Positions 1-7,620 of a stretch of DNA of 14,268 nucleotides are shown in pieces. Source of the DNA: an uncultured Muribaculaceae bacterium (GTDB lineage Bacteria; Bacteroidota; Bacteroidia; Bacteroidales; Muribaculaceae); the NCBI GenBank assembly GCA_910583675.1, contig CAJTYH010000052.1:1-14268 (forward strand). Direction: 5' to 3'. The notes under the pieces are model-generated. The model ran no database searches, had not been told where the DNA came from, and was given only the letters and a program-made list of their open reading frames with translations. Made by a program: the position numbers and the translations under genes. The first letter of the stretch is position 1, and each line of letters starts with the position of its first letter.

Positions 1-30
1 GGTGCGTAAGGTTTTGAAACCTTACGCACC
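1..30. repeat. Perfect palindromic hairpin, probable 3' end structure of the DUF349 gene
   Basis: Two 14-bp arms (1-14 and 17-30) are exact reverse complements around a 2-base centre (TG). The arms begin GGTGCGTAAGG. The element lies 31 bp beyond the stop codon of the leftward DUF349 gene, where a transcription terminator is expected. Any U-tract for leftward transcription would fall outside the window, so terminator function is inferred. The palindrome could extend past position 1, and it resembles other palindromes in this window (7641-7672 and 11688-11721). Confidence 0.6.
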
Positions 31-61
31 GCAATCGTCATGTTGTAGTTGTGTCCGGGGC

Positions 62-1945
62 TTATTTGAGCTTGGCGTCGATGAGTTTGATCTTCTCTTC
101 GATAGCTGCCAAGTCGTCCTTTATGTGCTGGATGCGGCGTTCCATCTCGCGCACCATGGAGTCACCAGATTTGCTCTTGGAGGTGAGGAAGCCGAGGTTG
201 TTCTCGTAGGTCTTCAGCTCGTTACGCTTGATCTCATATGAGCGGAGCACGCGCTCGCGTTCGCGGTAGAGCTTGTTCTCGTCGGCTCCCATCTCCTTGA
301 TCACATCCTCGAAACGGCTCATGCCGCCGCGTCCTTCGCGTCCGCGTGCATAGAATGCGTCGCAGACAGCGCGGTATTCGTCATACAGCTTGTCTTTCTC
401 GCGGAACGGCACATGGCCTATCTCCTGCCATTTCGCCTGCAGCTCTTTTACTTTCGGCATCGCCTCGTTGCGCGGGGTGTCTGCGGGTATGGCCTTAAGC
501 TCGGCAATGATGTCGCGCTTAGCCTGCAGGTTGGCCTGTTCCTCCGAGCGGTTCTCGTTGAGGTTTTTCTTGCGGCGTTCAAAGAAACTGTCGCATGCCG
601 TCTGGAAACGTTTCCATACATTGTCGGAGTGCTTCTTGGCTACAGTACCCACGGTTTTCCACTCTTTCTGGAGGGCAACGAGCGCATCTGCAGTCTTGCG
701 CCAGTCGGTGGAGTCTTTCAGCGCCTCGGCTCTTTCACAGAGCGCTATCTTCTTTGCAAGGTTGGCGGCAAGCTCATCCTTGACGGCGCGGTAGTATTCA
801 CCTTTTTCGGTGAAGAATTTGTCGCATACGGCGCGGAAACGTGCGAACAGTGCGTTGTTCTGCTTGCGCGATGCAAAGCCTATGGTCTTCCACTCTTCCT
901 GTGCGGCAAGGATGGTCTTAGTCATCTCTTCCCATGCGGTGAAGTTCTTGAGGGTTGTGAAATCAAGGGCTTCCACTTTCTCGCATAGTGCGGTCTTGGC
1001 GGCCTCGTTTGCCGCCTCGCGTGCCTTGCGCTCCTCGAAGAATGTCTGGTATTTCTTATTGATTACGGCTGATGCGTCCTTGAAGCGGATCCATATGCTT
1101 TCGCGCACCTCCTTTGCCACGGGTCCGGCCTGACGCCATTCGTCATGAAGGTTCTGGAGGCGCTTGAATGCAAGGATTATGTCCTCCTCGGCATCCAGTT
1201 TCTCAGCTTCTTCGCACAGGAGGGTCTTTATCTCAAGGTTCTTGCGGAAATCGTAGTCGCGGAGATCCTTGTTTACTTTAAGCTGGTCGTAGAATTGCTC
1301 CACTGCTCCCTGATATGATTTCCACTGGTCTGTTGCCTCAGTGGCGGGCACTTCCCCTATGAGCTTGAACTCAGCCTGTATCTCCTTTACACGGGGATAT
1401 GTGCGGTTCACGTTGTCGGTGTCCGTGGCAAGGGAGAGTAGCTCGTCGATCAGCGCCTGTTTCCGTTCGTAGTTGTGTCGGCGTTCCTCCTCGAGGGCGG
1501 CTGCGATGGCCGCCTTGCGATCCTTGATCTGGTTCATCAGTTCCTTGAAGCGCTCTTCTGTCGCGTCTGTGGCGGGGAGGAAAGCGGCTTCTTCGTTTCC
1601 TTGCGAAATGAAATCGGCCATTTCCGCTTCGATCTCGGCTTTTCTGAAAGCGTAAAACTGCTGTTTTAGGCGCACAATCTCCTCGCGGGTTATGTCTGCC
1701 GCCTCTTCTGCGGCAAGACGGGTCAGTGTCTCAAGCACTTCCTCCTTAGAGGAAGCCTCAGGCACACGAGGATTGGCTTCGGCCTTGGTGGCTTGGTCGT
1801 CCGATACCGCCTCTTCAGCCGCCGGGGCATCGTCGTCTTTCATCGCTTCCGAGGCGTTTACGGTTTCCTCCGTAGCGGTAACAGGGTTAAGGTCTTGGCT
1901 TTCCGACAGCTTTTCAGGTGCGGCAGCCGTTTCACGCGTTTCCAT
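62..1945 (-). CDS. DUF349-repeat coiled-coil protein
   Basis: A 627-residue cytoplasmic protein with no signal peptide or membrane segment. Residues 1-80 are acidic, rich in Ala, Glu and Asp, and probably disordered. Five DUF349 repeats follow at about 155-223, 232-304, 313-380, 394-457 and 470-535. Each carries the family pattern of a Trp or Phe, a Gly and a downstream aromatic pair, for example EEWKTIGFASRKQNN then RAVCDKFF, and KWQEIGHVPFREKD. The C-terminus (about 545-627) is a charged helix likely to form a coiled coil. DUF349 proteins are widespread in Bacteroidetes, and their molecular function is not established to my knowledge. The ATG start opens the acidic N-terminus with no better internal candidate. 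The gene stands alone leftward, with a promoter box about 95 bp upstream and a hairpin just past its stop. The family call is secure and the function is open. Confidence 0.93.
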   Translation of the reverse strand: METRETAAAPEKLSESQDLNPVTATEETVNASEAMKDDDAPAAEEAVSDDQATKAEANPRVPEASSKEEVLETLTRLAAEEAADITREEIVRLKQQFYAFRKAEIEAEMADFISQGNEEAAFLPATDATEERFKELMNQIKDRKAAIAAALEEERRHNYERKQALIDELLSLATDTDNVNRTYPRVKEIQAEFKLIGEVPATEATDQWKSYQGAVEQFYDQLKVNKDLRDYDFRKNLEIKTLLCEEAEKLDAEEDIILAFKRLQNLHDEWRQAGPVAKEVRESIWIRFKDASAVINKKYQTFFEERKAREAANEAAKTALCEKVEALDFTTLKNFTAWEEMTKTILAAQEEWKTIGFASRKQNNALFARFRAVCDKFFTEKGEYYRAVKDELAANLAKKIALCERAEALKDSTDWRKTADALVALQKEWKTVGTVAKKHSDNVWKRFQTACDSFFERRKKNLNENRSEEQANLQAKRDIIAELKAIPADTPRNEAMPKVKELQAKWQEIGHVPFREKDKLYDEYRAVCDAFYARGREGRGGMSRFEDVIKEMGADENKLYRERERVLRSYEIKRNELKTYENNLGFLTSKSKSGDSMVREMERRIQHIKDDLAAIEEKIKLIDAKLK

Positions 1946-2038
1946 AAAGATAATTGAATGGTTAGGGAGTTAGGAGCACATGCCCCGGCGGAGCGATATT
2001 GAAACCGCCCGGCCGTAGGCCATTCTGAAATTTACCGC

Positions 2039-2046
2039 CAAATATA
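2039..2046 (-). promoter_or_regulatory. Bacteroidetes -7 box for the DUF349 gene
   Basis: Read leftward the sequence is TATATTTG, an exact fit to the Bacteroidetes -7 consensus TAnnTTTG. It predicts transcription starting near 2032 and a leader of about 87 bases. No clear TTTG -33 box sits at the usual 19-21 bp distance. A short inverted repeat (2060-2075) occupies that place instead. Confidence 0.55.
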
Positions 2047-2059
2047 ATAACAATAATTT

Positions 2060-2075
2060 GAAGTAGACCTACTTC
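2060..2075. repeat. Short inverted repeat between divergent promoters
   Basis: GAAGTAG and CTACTTC are exact 7-bp inverted arms around AC. The repeat covers the expected -33 position of the leftward DUF349 promoter and lies upstream of the rightward promoter box at 2131. Its location suggests a possible operator, but no regulator is visible nearby. A 7-bp dyad in AT-rich DNA can occur by chance. Confidence 0.35.
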
Positions 2076-2130
2076 CGGGCAAAAAAATCAATTTTTCAGC
2101 CTCAAAACAACATTTTAGTGTGTTTATTTG

Positions 2131-2138
2131 TATCTTTG
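2131..2138 (+). promoter_or_regulatory. Bacteroidetes -7 box for the 2189-5672 operon
   Basis: TATCTTTG matches TAnnTTTG and is followed by CAA, common at Bacteroides start sites. It predicts a start near 2144 and a leader of about 45 bases before the ATG at 2189. A weak TTTT (2113-2116) is the only -33 candidate and its spacing is short. This is the only good promoter box upstream of the five-gene rightward run. Confidence 0.6.
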
Positions 2139-2188
2139 CAAGGAGGGTGTGTCTGAAAAATCTGTGGCACGCCTGAAGCAGATAGATT

Positions 2189-2671
2189 ATGGAACCGCAA
2201 GACTACAACAATCACAGACCTCCGTGTCCTCCTCCCCCTCCACAGGGAACGGGGCAGTCGCATCCTTATGGCGGCAAATCTCAATACGGAGCGCCATATC
2301 AAGATCCCCGTTTCCGGCAGACTCCATGTCAGGGAGAGCCGCAATGGCAAGGGCACGGTTTTCGCCCCCAGCAAGGACAATGGCGCGAGCCTGCAATGCT
2401 GCCTCAACAGCAGACCAACGGCATGGGGATCGCCGGCTTCGTGTTGTCGCTTATCGCCTTTTTCGGATGCGCGTTGCCCTATGCGAGCGGGCCGTTGTGG
2501 TTGCTCGGTCTCATATTCTCCATAATAGGGCTTAACCGGCAACCGAGGGGGCTTGCCATTGCCGGTCTTGTAATCTCCTTGCTAGGGATAGCGGTTATAC
2601 TGGCAGTAATTTTCTTTGTTGGCATGGCGGCTGCTACCGGAGAGTTGAGGGGGCTGGGAGAGTTTATCTGA
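2189..2671 (+). CDS. Proline-rich DUF4190-like small membrane protein
   Basis: A 160-residue protein in two parts. Residues 1-75 are hydrophilic and rich in Pro, Gln and Gly (including a CPPPPP stretch), probably a disordered cytoplasmic tail. Residues 79-147 hold hydrophobic segments at about 79-95, 102-114 and 122-147. The linker motif GLNRQPRGLAIAGLVIS has the repeated IAG-VIS glycine helix pattern seen in DUF4190-type proteins. It has no signal peptide. The function of this family is not known. It is the first gene of the rightward operon, 30 bp ahead of mscL. The ATG lacks a strong Shine-Dalgarno sequence, which is normal for Bacteroidetes. Confidence 0.75.
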   Translation: MEPQDYNNHRPPCPPPPPQGTGQSHPYGGKSQYGAPYQDPRFRQTPCQGEPQWQGHGFRPQQGQWREPAMLPQQQTNGMGIAGFVLSLIAFFGCALPYASGPLWLLGLIFSIIGLNRQPRGLAIAGLVISLLGIAVILAVIFFVGMAAATGELRGLGEFI

Positions 2672-2701
2672 ATTACGTAACAGACTATATATTTTTGAGA
2701 C

Positions 2702-3148
2702 ATGAGGAAATTCATAAGTGAATTCAAGGAATTTGCCATGAAGGGCAATGTAGTTGACATGGCGGTGGGTGTGATCATCGGTGCTGCTTTCGGAAAGATC
2801 GTAAGCTCGCTTGTCAATGATATCATAATGCCTCTGATCGGTGTGGTCACGGGTGGCATGAATTTTACCGATTACAAATGGGTAATCCAGAAAGCAGTAA
2901 TGGACGGCCAGGAGGTGCTTAAGCCTGAGGTGACCATGAACTGGGGGGCATGGGTGCAGACTGTGGTTGATTTTCTCATCGTGGCTTTCTGTATCTTTGT
3001 AATGATCAAGTTCATCAACAATGTGCGCAAACGCATGGAGAAGCAGGAAGCCGAGGAGGTGGCCGCAGCTCCTGCTGAGCCTACGAAGGAAGAGCAACTC
3101 CTTACCGAGATCCGTGACCTGTTGAAGGCAAATCAGGAGAAAAAATAA
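2702..3148 (+). CDS. mscL: Large-conductance mechanosensitive channel MscL
   Basis: MscL opens a wide inner-membrane pore under membrane tension and releases solutes during hypo-osmotic shock. The 148-residue protein is slightly longer than the E. coli protein (136). The amphipathic N-terminal helix (residues 1-13, MRKFISEFKEFAM) leads into TM1 (about 15-45), which has the family signature GNVVDMAVGVIIGAAFG. The periplasmic loop spans about 46-80 and TM2 about 82-107. A charged, Ala-Pro linker precedes the C-terminal bundle helix EEQLLTEIRDLLK (about 130-142). All features are typical of a functional channel. It lies 30 bp after the DUF4190-like gene and 10 bp before aroK, so it is probably cotranscribed. 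Confidence 0.98.
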   Translation: MRKFISEFKEFAMKGNVVDMAVGVIIGAAFGKIVSSLVNDIIMPLIGVVTGGMNFTDYKWVIQKAVMDGQEVLKPEVTMNWGAWVQTVVDFLIVAFCIFVMIKFINNVRKRMEKQEAEEVAAAPAEPTKEEQLLTEIRDLLKANQEKK

Positions 3149-3158
3149 TAACAGAGCC

Positions 3159-3725
3159 TTGCGACCGATATTCCTTGTCGGCTTCATGGGCTGTGGAAAA
3201 ACCACCCTCGGCGAAGCGCTTGGCCGCATCGCCGGGGATGCTTCGTCTTTTCTCCCGGCGGATTGCCGCTATTTGGATCTTGACAGGTTGATAGAGCAAC
3301 GGGAGAGGATGAGCGTGCGCCGGATCTTTCAGGAAAAGGGAGAAAGCGGATTCCGCTCCCTGGAGGCCGAGATCCTGCGTCAGGCGGCATCGGTGGAAAA
3401 TGTGATAGTGGGTTGCGGTGGGGGAACTCCATGTCATGGCGACAATATGGACTGGATGAACGCACACGGGCTTACGGTTTTGCTTGAGGCATCGGAGGAT
3501 GTGCTCGTCAGGCGTTTGCTTGAGGCTCAGGAGCAACGTCCGCTTCTCGCAGGATTGACGCCGGATGAACTTGCATCCTTTGTTTCGGAAAAGTTGCTTG
3601 ATCGCGCCCATTGGTATGGGATGGCGCAACAGCGTTTCTCATCCGACAGGCTTGAGTCTCCAAAGGAGATTGCAGATACCGTGACTGAATTCGGACGCAT
3701 GCTCATGCGCGTGGGGCATATTTGA
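3159..3725 (+). CDS. aroK: Shikimate kinase
   Basis: Phosphorylates shikimate at the 3-OH with ATP, a late step of the chorismate pathway in the cytoplasm. Motifs visible: Walker A GFMGCGKTT (residues 8-16); shikimate-binding D40 and D42 in YLDLD; R66 in the GFRSLE context; the glycine triplet 87-89; and lid arginine R127 in RPLL. The adenine-site region around DRAHWYGMA (about 148-156) is also recognisable. At 188 residues it is slightly longer than the usual 165-180. The start is TTG at 3159. There is no ATG between the upstream in-frame stop (3123-3125) and the P-loop, and TTG yields the normal N-terminus RPIFLVGFMG. It follows the mscL stop by 10 bp. Confidence 0.95.
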   Translation: MRPIFLVGFMGCGKTTLGEALGRIAGDASSFLPADCRYLDLDRLIEQRERMSVRRIFQEKGESGFRSLEAEILRQAASVENVIVGCGGGTPCHGDNMDWMNAHGLTVLLEASEDVLVRRLLEAQEQRPLLAGLTPDELASFVSEKLLDRAHWYGMAQQRFSSDRLESPKEIADTVTEFGRMLMRVGHI

Positions 3726-3750
3726 AAACTACTTTAATCGAAGACAGATC

Positions 3751-5004
3751 ATGACGATAGAGACCGATTACGGCAGGGTGCCGATGGAAGCGCCGGTGGA
3801 GACGGCCGTGCCCAGGCGGCGGGCCACGATAGGATTGCCTAAGTGCGTGAACAGGGCTGAAAAGCGTTTCCCCCTCACTCCGGAAGCCGTGGCGGCTCTT
3901 ACGCGCAACGGTTTCAGGGTGCTCATAGAGGAGGGCGCAGCGGCCTCGATCCACTATGCGGACAATGCCTACATAAAGGCCGGAGGACACAAGGCTTCGC
4001 GTCATGAAACCCTCCAGGCCGACATAGTCATACACCTTGCGCCATTGCCTGTGACGGATATCAAGCAGCTCAGGCGTGGAGCATTGCTTCTTAGCCTGGC
4101 AAATCTCTCACGCGGCAATGCCCGGGAAGTCATAACGGAATTGCTGCATCGCAGGGTGATAAACATAGCGATAGACCTCATACGCGACGATGCCGGAAAC
4201 AGGCCGTTCGGTGACATAATTTCTGAACTTGACGGACGGAGTGCCATGACGTTGGCCGCCGCCATGCTCGCAGATCCGGTAAACGGAAAGGGGATACTGC
4301 TTGGGGGGATAGCCGGGGTGATTCCTTGCGAGGTAACCATAATAGGGTCGTGCCTTGCGGCATGTGCTGCTGCCCGGTCGGCGCTCGGCCTGGGAGCGGT
4401 GGTGCGCATGTTCGATGACGACGTGTACCGTCTGCGCACGGCCTTGCGTCAACTTGGAGGGGGCGTGATCGGGTCTTCCGTTCATCCGCATGCGCTTGAG
4501 AACGCCTTGCGCAGTGCCGACGTGATAGTGATCACTGGCAAGGGTGGAGCGCTTCCGATTGAAGGGAATGTGGATTGCGTGCTTAAACGGAAAGTGCTGA
4601 TCTTCGATCTCTCCTGCAATCCGGGTTCCGCTTTTCCGGGGATGAGGCTCGTGGATCTTGGTGAGCCGTGGGAGGAGGGTACGCAAGGAGGCACCTCGTT
4701 TACACTGTTCAATGACGCATGTTGCGGTGAAAATGGCGACTGTGCCGTGTCCCGTCGCCCGCGTGCGTGCCTGGTAAACTCCGGGAGCGCGGTTCCGCGC
4801 ACCACGGCGATGGCTTTGAGCGACACTTTCATCACGCTTCTGAACCATATCTCTGATTGTGAGGGGACGGGTGCGATGCTTCCGCTTACCCCTGGTCTGC
4901 AGGATGCCACGCTGACCTTCATGGGTAAGGCCGTAAACGAGGATGTGGCGCATCTAGCCGGCGTGCGTCATACGGACATACGCATTTTGTTATCATTAAG
5001 CTGA
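3751..5004 (+). CDS. Divergent alanine dehydrogenase-family protein
   Basis: The 417-residue protein follows the alanine dehydrogenase/PNT fold. The N-terminal catalytic-like domain begins at about residue 25 (ATIGLPKCVNRAEKRFPLTPEAV). The Rossmann domain covers about 180-310 with the family-typical GKGILLGGIAGVIPCEVTIIG (178-199 region). A C-terminal extension ends GLQDATLTFMGKAVNEDVA, as in the long Bacteroidetes form. Key positions are unusual. The dinucleotide-binding GxGxxG reads G199-S-C-L-A-A204, so the second and third glycines are Cys and Ala. The catalytic Asp position in FDLSCNPG reads Asn290. The position of the mycobacterial catalytic His reads Asn118, and that of the catalytic Lys reads Ala97 (alignment from memory). 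An unusual Cys-rich insert lies near 324-331. It may no longer be an alanine dehydrogenase. Genes lie 25 bp before and 11 bp after it. Confidence 0.82.
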   Translation: MTIETDYGRVPMEAPVETAVPRRRATIGLPKCVNRAEKRFPLTPEAVAALTRNGFRVLIEEGAAASIHYADNAYIKAGGHKASRHETLQADIVIHLAPLPVTDIKQLRRGALLLSLANLSRGNAREVITELLHRRVINIAIDLIRDDAGNRPFGDIISELDGRSAMTLAAAMLADPVNGKGILLGGIAGVIPCEVTIIGSCLAACAAARSALGLGAVVRMFDDDVYRLRTALRQLGGGVIGSSVHPHALENALRSADVIVITGKGGALPIEGNVDCVLKRKVLIFDLSCNPGSAFPGMRLVDLGEPWEEGTQGGTSFTLFNDACCGENGDCAVSRRPRACLVNSGSAVPRTTAMALSDTFITLLNHISDCEGTGAMLPLTPGLQDATLTFMGKAVNEDVAHLAGVRHTDIRILLSLS

Positions 5005-5015
5005 CAGGTTGGCAA

Positions 5016-5672
5016 ATGGCAAAAAGGAAATTCTATGTAGTATGGGTGGGACGTGAACCGGGAATCTATGAGGATTGGGACGATTGCCTGGCACAGGTGG
5101 ACGGCTTTCCGAATGCACGATACAAGGCTTTCACCGACCAGACTGCGGCGACCATCGCATTCCGGGGTGATCCTGCCGACGAGGCGGCTATCATAGAGGA
5201 GATTGCACGTAGGAATGCGGATGTCGCCCGTGAACGTGCGGTGTCGCTTCTTGACATACCTGAAATAAACCATGAGGCGATTGCCGTGGATGGAGCGTGT
5301 GCGGGCAATCCAGGAAAAATGGAATACCAGGGGGTAAAGGTAGCCACCGGGGAACGCCTTTTCCATGTAGGCCCCCTTGAGGATGGCACCAACAACGTGG
5401 CCGAGTATCTTGCGCTTGTGCATGCCCTGGCCTATCTGTATCAGAAAGGGGATCGGATTACTCCGATCTATTCCGATTCACTGAGCGCACGTTCGTGGAT
5501 CCGCAACAAGGGGCATCGGTCGAAACTGGAACGCACTCCCCGAAATGCCCGCATCTTCGAGCTGCTTGCCCGTGCCGACAACTGGCTTCAGGCGCACACC
5601 ATAGAGAACCCCGTGCTGAGGTGGGATACAGATCGCTGGGGCGAAATCCCCGCCGATTTCGGCAGAAAATAA
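5016..5672 (+). CDS. rnhA: Ribonuclease HI with N-terminal viroplasmin domain
   Basis: Degrades the RNA strand of RNA-DNA hybrids such as R-loops and primers. Residues 1-50 are the caulimovirus viroplasmin-type hybrid-binding domain (KFYVVWVGREPGIYEDWDDC, then FPNARYKAFTD). Residues 86-218 are the RNase H domain. Catalytic residues are D92 (AVDGACAGNPG), E130 (NNVAEY), D154 (IYSDSLSARSW), and E210 and D214 in the terminal WGEIPADFGRK. The last two correspond to E188 and D192 of Bacillus halodurans RNase H1 by counting from the conserved C-terminus. The length of 218 is normal for this two-domain form. It is the last gene of the rightward operon, and a long repeat hairpin follows 13 bp after the stop. 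Confidence 0.96.
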   Translation: MAKRKFYVVWVGREPGIYEDWDDCLAQVDGFPNARYKAFTDQTAATIAFRGDPADEAAIIEEIARRNADVARERAVSLLDIPEINHEAIAVDGACAGNPGKMEYQGVKVATGERLFHVGPLEDGTNNVAEYLALVHALAYLYQKGDRITPIYSDSLSARSWIRNKGHRSKLERTPRNARIFELLARADNWLQAHTIENPVLRWDTDRWGEIPADFGRK

Positions 5673-5685
5673 AATTAAGAAGTTA

Positions 5686-5826
5686 GAAGCAAGAGCATTA
5701 GAAGCCAAGCAAGAATACCCCCCCCTTCTGCAATTAGCAATTGAGGTATTCTTGCTTGGCTTCTCCTGCTCTTGCTTCTCCTGCTCTATTATTGTATTCT
5801 TGCTTGACTTCTACTGCTCTTGCTTC
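5686..5826. repeat. Intergenic repeat cluster A (33-bp core, 48-bp period, long hairpin)
   Basis: Three copies of a 33-bp core are present. One is forward (5686-5718, starting GAAGCAAGAGCATTAGAAG) and two are reversed (5746-5778 and 5794-5826). The reversed copies are separated by a 15-bp linker (5779-5793, TCCTGCTCTATTATT), giving a 48-bp period. The forward and first reverse cores match at 31 of 33 positions, so they can form a long hairpin with a 27-base loop. That loop holds most of an 8-C run (5718-5725) and a small CAATT/AATTG hairpin (5731-5743). The cluster sits between two converging genes, 13 bp after rnhA and 9 bp before the PepSY-like stop codon, so it may act as a two-way terminator. 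The same core and linker recur at 7681-7899. Confidence 0.9.
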
Positions 5827-5835
5827 TTACTTCTT

Positions 5836-6279
5836 CTAATCTATATCTGCTCCCTTGAAGGTGCCGATGTGGTCGTATTTCAGCTCTATGCCGTCTGACA
5901 GTTCTATTTCGTAGCCGTAGGCTTTCTTTTCTATGGATACGATCTTGGCCTCGGAGTAGTTCTTGCTGACATGGCGCCGGATCGCTTTGGGAACTAAGGC
6001 TTCGGGGACGGCGCGTGTCTTGCAGTCCACTGAAGTCCATTTGCCGGCATTGTTGAATTCCAGTTTGGTTCCGTTGGTCAGTTTCACGTCATAGTCGGTC
6101 TTCTTGAGAAGATGTTTGTCTACTTTTATCATTGCGACTTTTGCCTTGGGGAAATGCTCCTGAAGCATCTCCTGTGCCTGTTGGGGGAGGGCATCCCGTT
6201 TGATGGTGTATTTGTCGGCGTATGCCATTGTTGCCCCGGCTATTGCGAGCACCAGCGCGGCGATGATTTTCTTTGTCAT
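5836..6279 (-). CDS. Periplasmic PepSY-like (DUF2874) protein
   Basis: A 147-residue exported protein. The signal peptide spans residues 1-21, with a basic start (MTKK), a hydrophobic core and cleavage predicted after A19-Y-A21. Two tandem PepSY-like units follow at about 29-86 and 91-145. Each has a helix (LPQQAQEMLQEHFPKAKV; VPKAIRRHVSKNYSEAKI) followed by strands with a D-V-K-L-x-N-G or E-I-E-L-S-D-G turn (YDVKLTNGTKLEFNNAGKW; YEIELSDGIELKYDHIGTF). Proteins of this type are common in Bacteroidales and are thought to be periplasmic binding or inhibitory modules, with no proven role. It is transcribed leftward and separated from the epimerase gene upstream by a strong terminator (6362-6391), so it probably has its own promoter, though I saw no consensus box in 6280-6361. 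Confidence 0.88.
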   Translation of the reverse strand: MTKKIIAALVLAIAGATMAYADKYTIKRDALPQQAQEMLQEHFPKAKVAMIKVDKHLLKKTDYDVKLTNGTKLEFNNAGKWTSVDCKTRAVPEALVPKAIRRHVSKNYSEAKIVSIEKKAYGYEIELSDGIELKYDHIGTFKGADID

Positions 6280-6361
6280 GATAAGGTCTGTTTTAGTCGT
6301 TACATTGTTTCGGACGGTCGCGGGAACTTCCGTCTATTTTAGTCATAACACCCTGAAACAC

Positions 6362-6391
6362 AAAAAAGCGCTCTTCAAAGAGCGCTTTTTT
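6362..6391 (-). terminator. Intrinsic terminator of the aldose epimerase gene
   Basis: An 8-bp GC-rich stem (GCGCTCTT, 6368-6375, with AAGAGCGC, 6378-6385) is flanked by six A (6362-6367) and six T (6386-6391). It works as a rho-independent terminator in either direction. It lies 30 bp past the stop of the leftward epimerase gene and upstream of the PepSY-like gene, so the leftward reading is the relevant one. Confidence 0.92.
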
Positions 6392-6420
6392 GTTAAAAGA
6401 AGTTGTAAGAGGTGTATTCC

Positions 6421-7593
6421 TTATTCTGCAGCTTCCGGTACGACTGTGAAGCGGTAGGTACAGTGTCCGGTGTACTTCTCGCCGGGACGGAGCACTACTG
6501 AAGGCCACTCAGGCTTGTTGGGGCTGTCGGGGTAGTGCTGGGTCTCAAGGCAGATGGCAGAACGCTGCGGGTGGCTTACGCCGCCTTTTCCGGTAACGGT
6601 GCCGTCAAGGAAGTTGCCGGTGTATACCTGTACGCCGGGTTCGTCGGTGTAGACTTCCATGCGGATGCCATTGGTGGTGTTCTCAAGGGTTGCCGCACAT
6701 GCACTCATGTCGCCCTTTGTGTCAAGTACCCAGTTGTGGTCGAATCCGTTGGCGTTGTGTATCTGCTCGTTGTCGGCGTTGATGTCCTTTCCGATGGTCT
6801 TGGGAGTGCGGAAGTCCATGGGGGTGCCTTCTACGGTAGCTATCTCACCGGAGGTCATGAAAGTGCTGTCCACAGGGGTGTAGTTGGATGCGTTGAGCCA
6901 GAGCACGTCATCGGTCACGGGCTTGCTGCCGTCGCCGGAGAGGTTGAAGTATGAGTGGTTGGTCATGTTGATGATGGTGGGTGCATCCGTAGTGGCCTCG
7001 TAAGCGATGTTCAGTGCGTTGTCAGCGCCGAGGGTATAGGTTACGGAAGCTACCATGTTTCCGGGGAAACCATTGTCGCCGTCGGGTGAGTTGAGCGTGA
7101 GCACAAGGGTCGTGTCATTGGGCTGGTCAGCCTGGAATACGCGGTACTGCCATCCGCGTGTGCCCATGTCGCCACCTCCATGGAGGCAGTGGCCGTAGTT
7201 GTTCTGGGGAAGCTGGTAGGTCTTTCCGTCAAGTTCAAAGCGACCCTGGTTGATGCGGTTGGCATAACGGCCGATCGTTGCACCGAAGTCGGTGCCGTTG
7301 GTTTCGGGATAGTATGCCTGTATGCTGTCGAAGCCGAGTACTACGTCGGTCATCTTGCCTTCGCGGTCGGGTACCAGGAGGGTAACCACGCGTCCGCCGA
7401 AGTTTGTGATGCAGGCTTCCATGCCGTTGGCATTCTTGAGCACATAGAGTGCTGTGGAGTCGCCACGGTATTCGTCTACGAATTTCTGGGGATCAAGGCC
7501 GGAGGCTGTGAGATTGCATGTCTCGGTTTTGCCGCCGGTACAAGCCGAGAGAGCCATCAAGGCACCTGCGGCAATAAGCAGATTGGTTTTCAT
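6421..7593 (-). CDS. galM: Aldose 1-epimerase (mutarotase) lipoprotein
   Basis: Interconverts alpha and beta anomers of free aldoses, here outside the cytoplasm. The 390-residue protein starts with a lipoprotein signal (MKTNLLIAAGALMALSAC, lipobox LSAC, lipidated Cys18). The galactose mutarotase domain follows. It shows ATIGRYANRI (R109), LHGG (H138), NHSYFNLSG (catalytic H213), DHNW (D286) and CLETQHYPDSPN (catalytic base E350). These correspond to R71, H96, H170, D243 and E304 of Lactococcus GalM. The ATG at 7593 is chosen because it opens the signal peptide directly; the longer TTG frame start at 7623 falls inside the promoter box. Specificity is not readable. The context with a GH43 enzyme suggests arabinose, xylose or galactose. 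Confidence 0.95.
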   Translation of the reverse strand: MKTNLLIAAGALMALSACTGGKTETCNLTASGLDPQKFVDEYRGDSTALYVLKNANGMEACITNFGGRVVTLLVPDREGKMTDVVLGFDSIQAYYPETNGTDFGATIGRYANRINQGRFELDGKTYQLPQNNYGHCLHGGGDMGTRGWQYRVFQADQPNDTTLVLTLNSPDGDNGFPGNMVASVTYTLGADNALNIAYEATTDAPTIINMTNHSYFNLSGDGSKPVTDDVLWLNASNYTPVDSTFMTSGEIATVEGTPMDFRTPKTIGKDINADNEQIHNANGFDHNWVLDTKGDMSACAATLENTTNGIRMEVYTDEPGVQVYTGNFLDGTVTGKGGVSHPQRSAICLETQHYPDSPNKPEWPSVVLRPGEKYTGHCTYRFTVVPEAAE

Positions 7594-7620
7594 GTATATG
7601 TTTTGGTTAGTTTTGTCTGG

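Noticed and set aside
2690..2697. TATTTTTG box just before mscL as a separate promoter
   Set aside because: It matches TAnnTTTG but lies only four bases before the ATG, so transcription would begin at or inside the start codon. Probably chance in an AT-rich gap.
4108..4953. A 281-codon open frame antisense to the alanine dehydrogenase-like gene
   Set aside because: Composition is rich in Arg, His and Pro, typical of a shadow frame in GC-rich coding DNA. There is no start context and no family resemblance.
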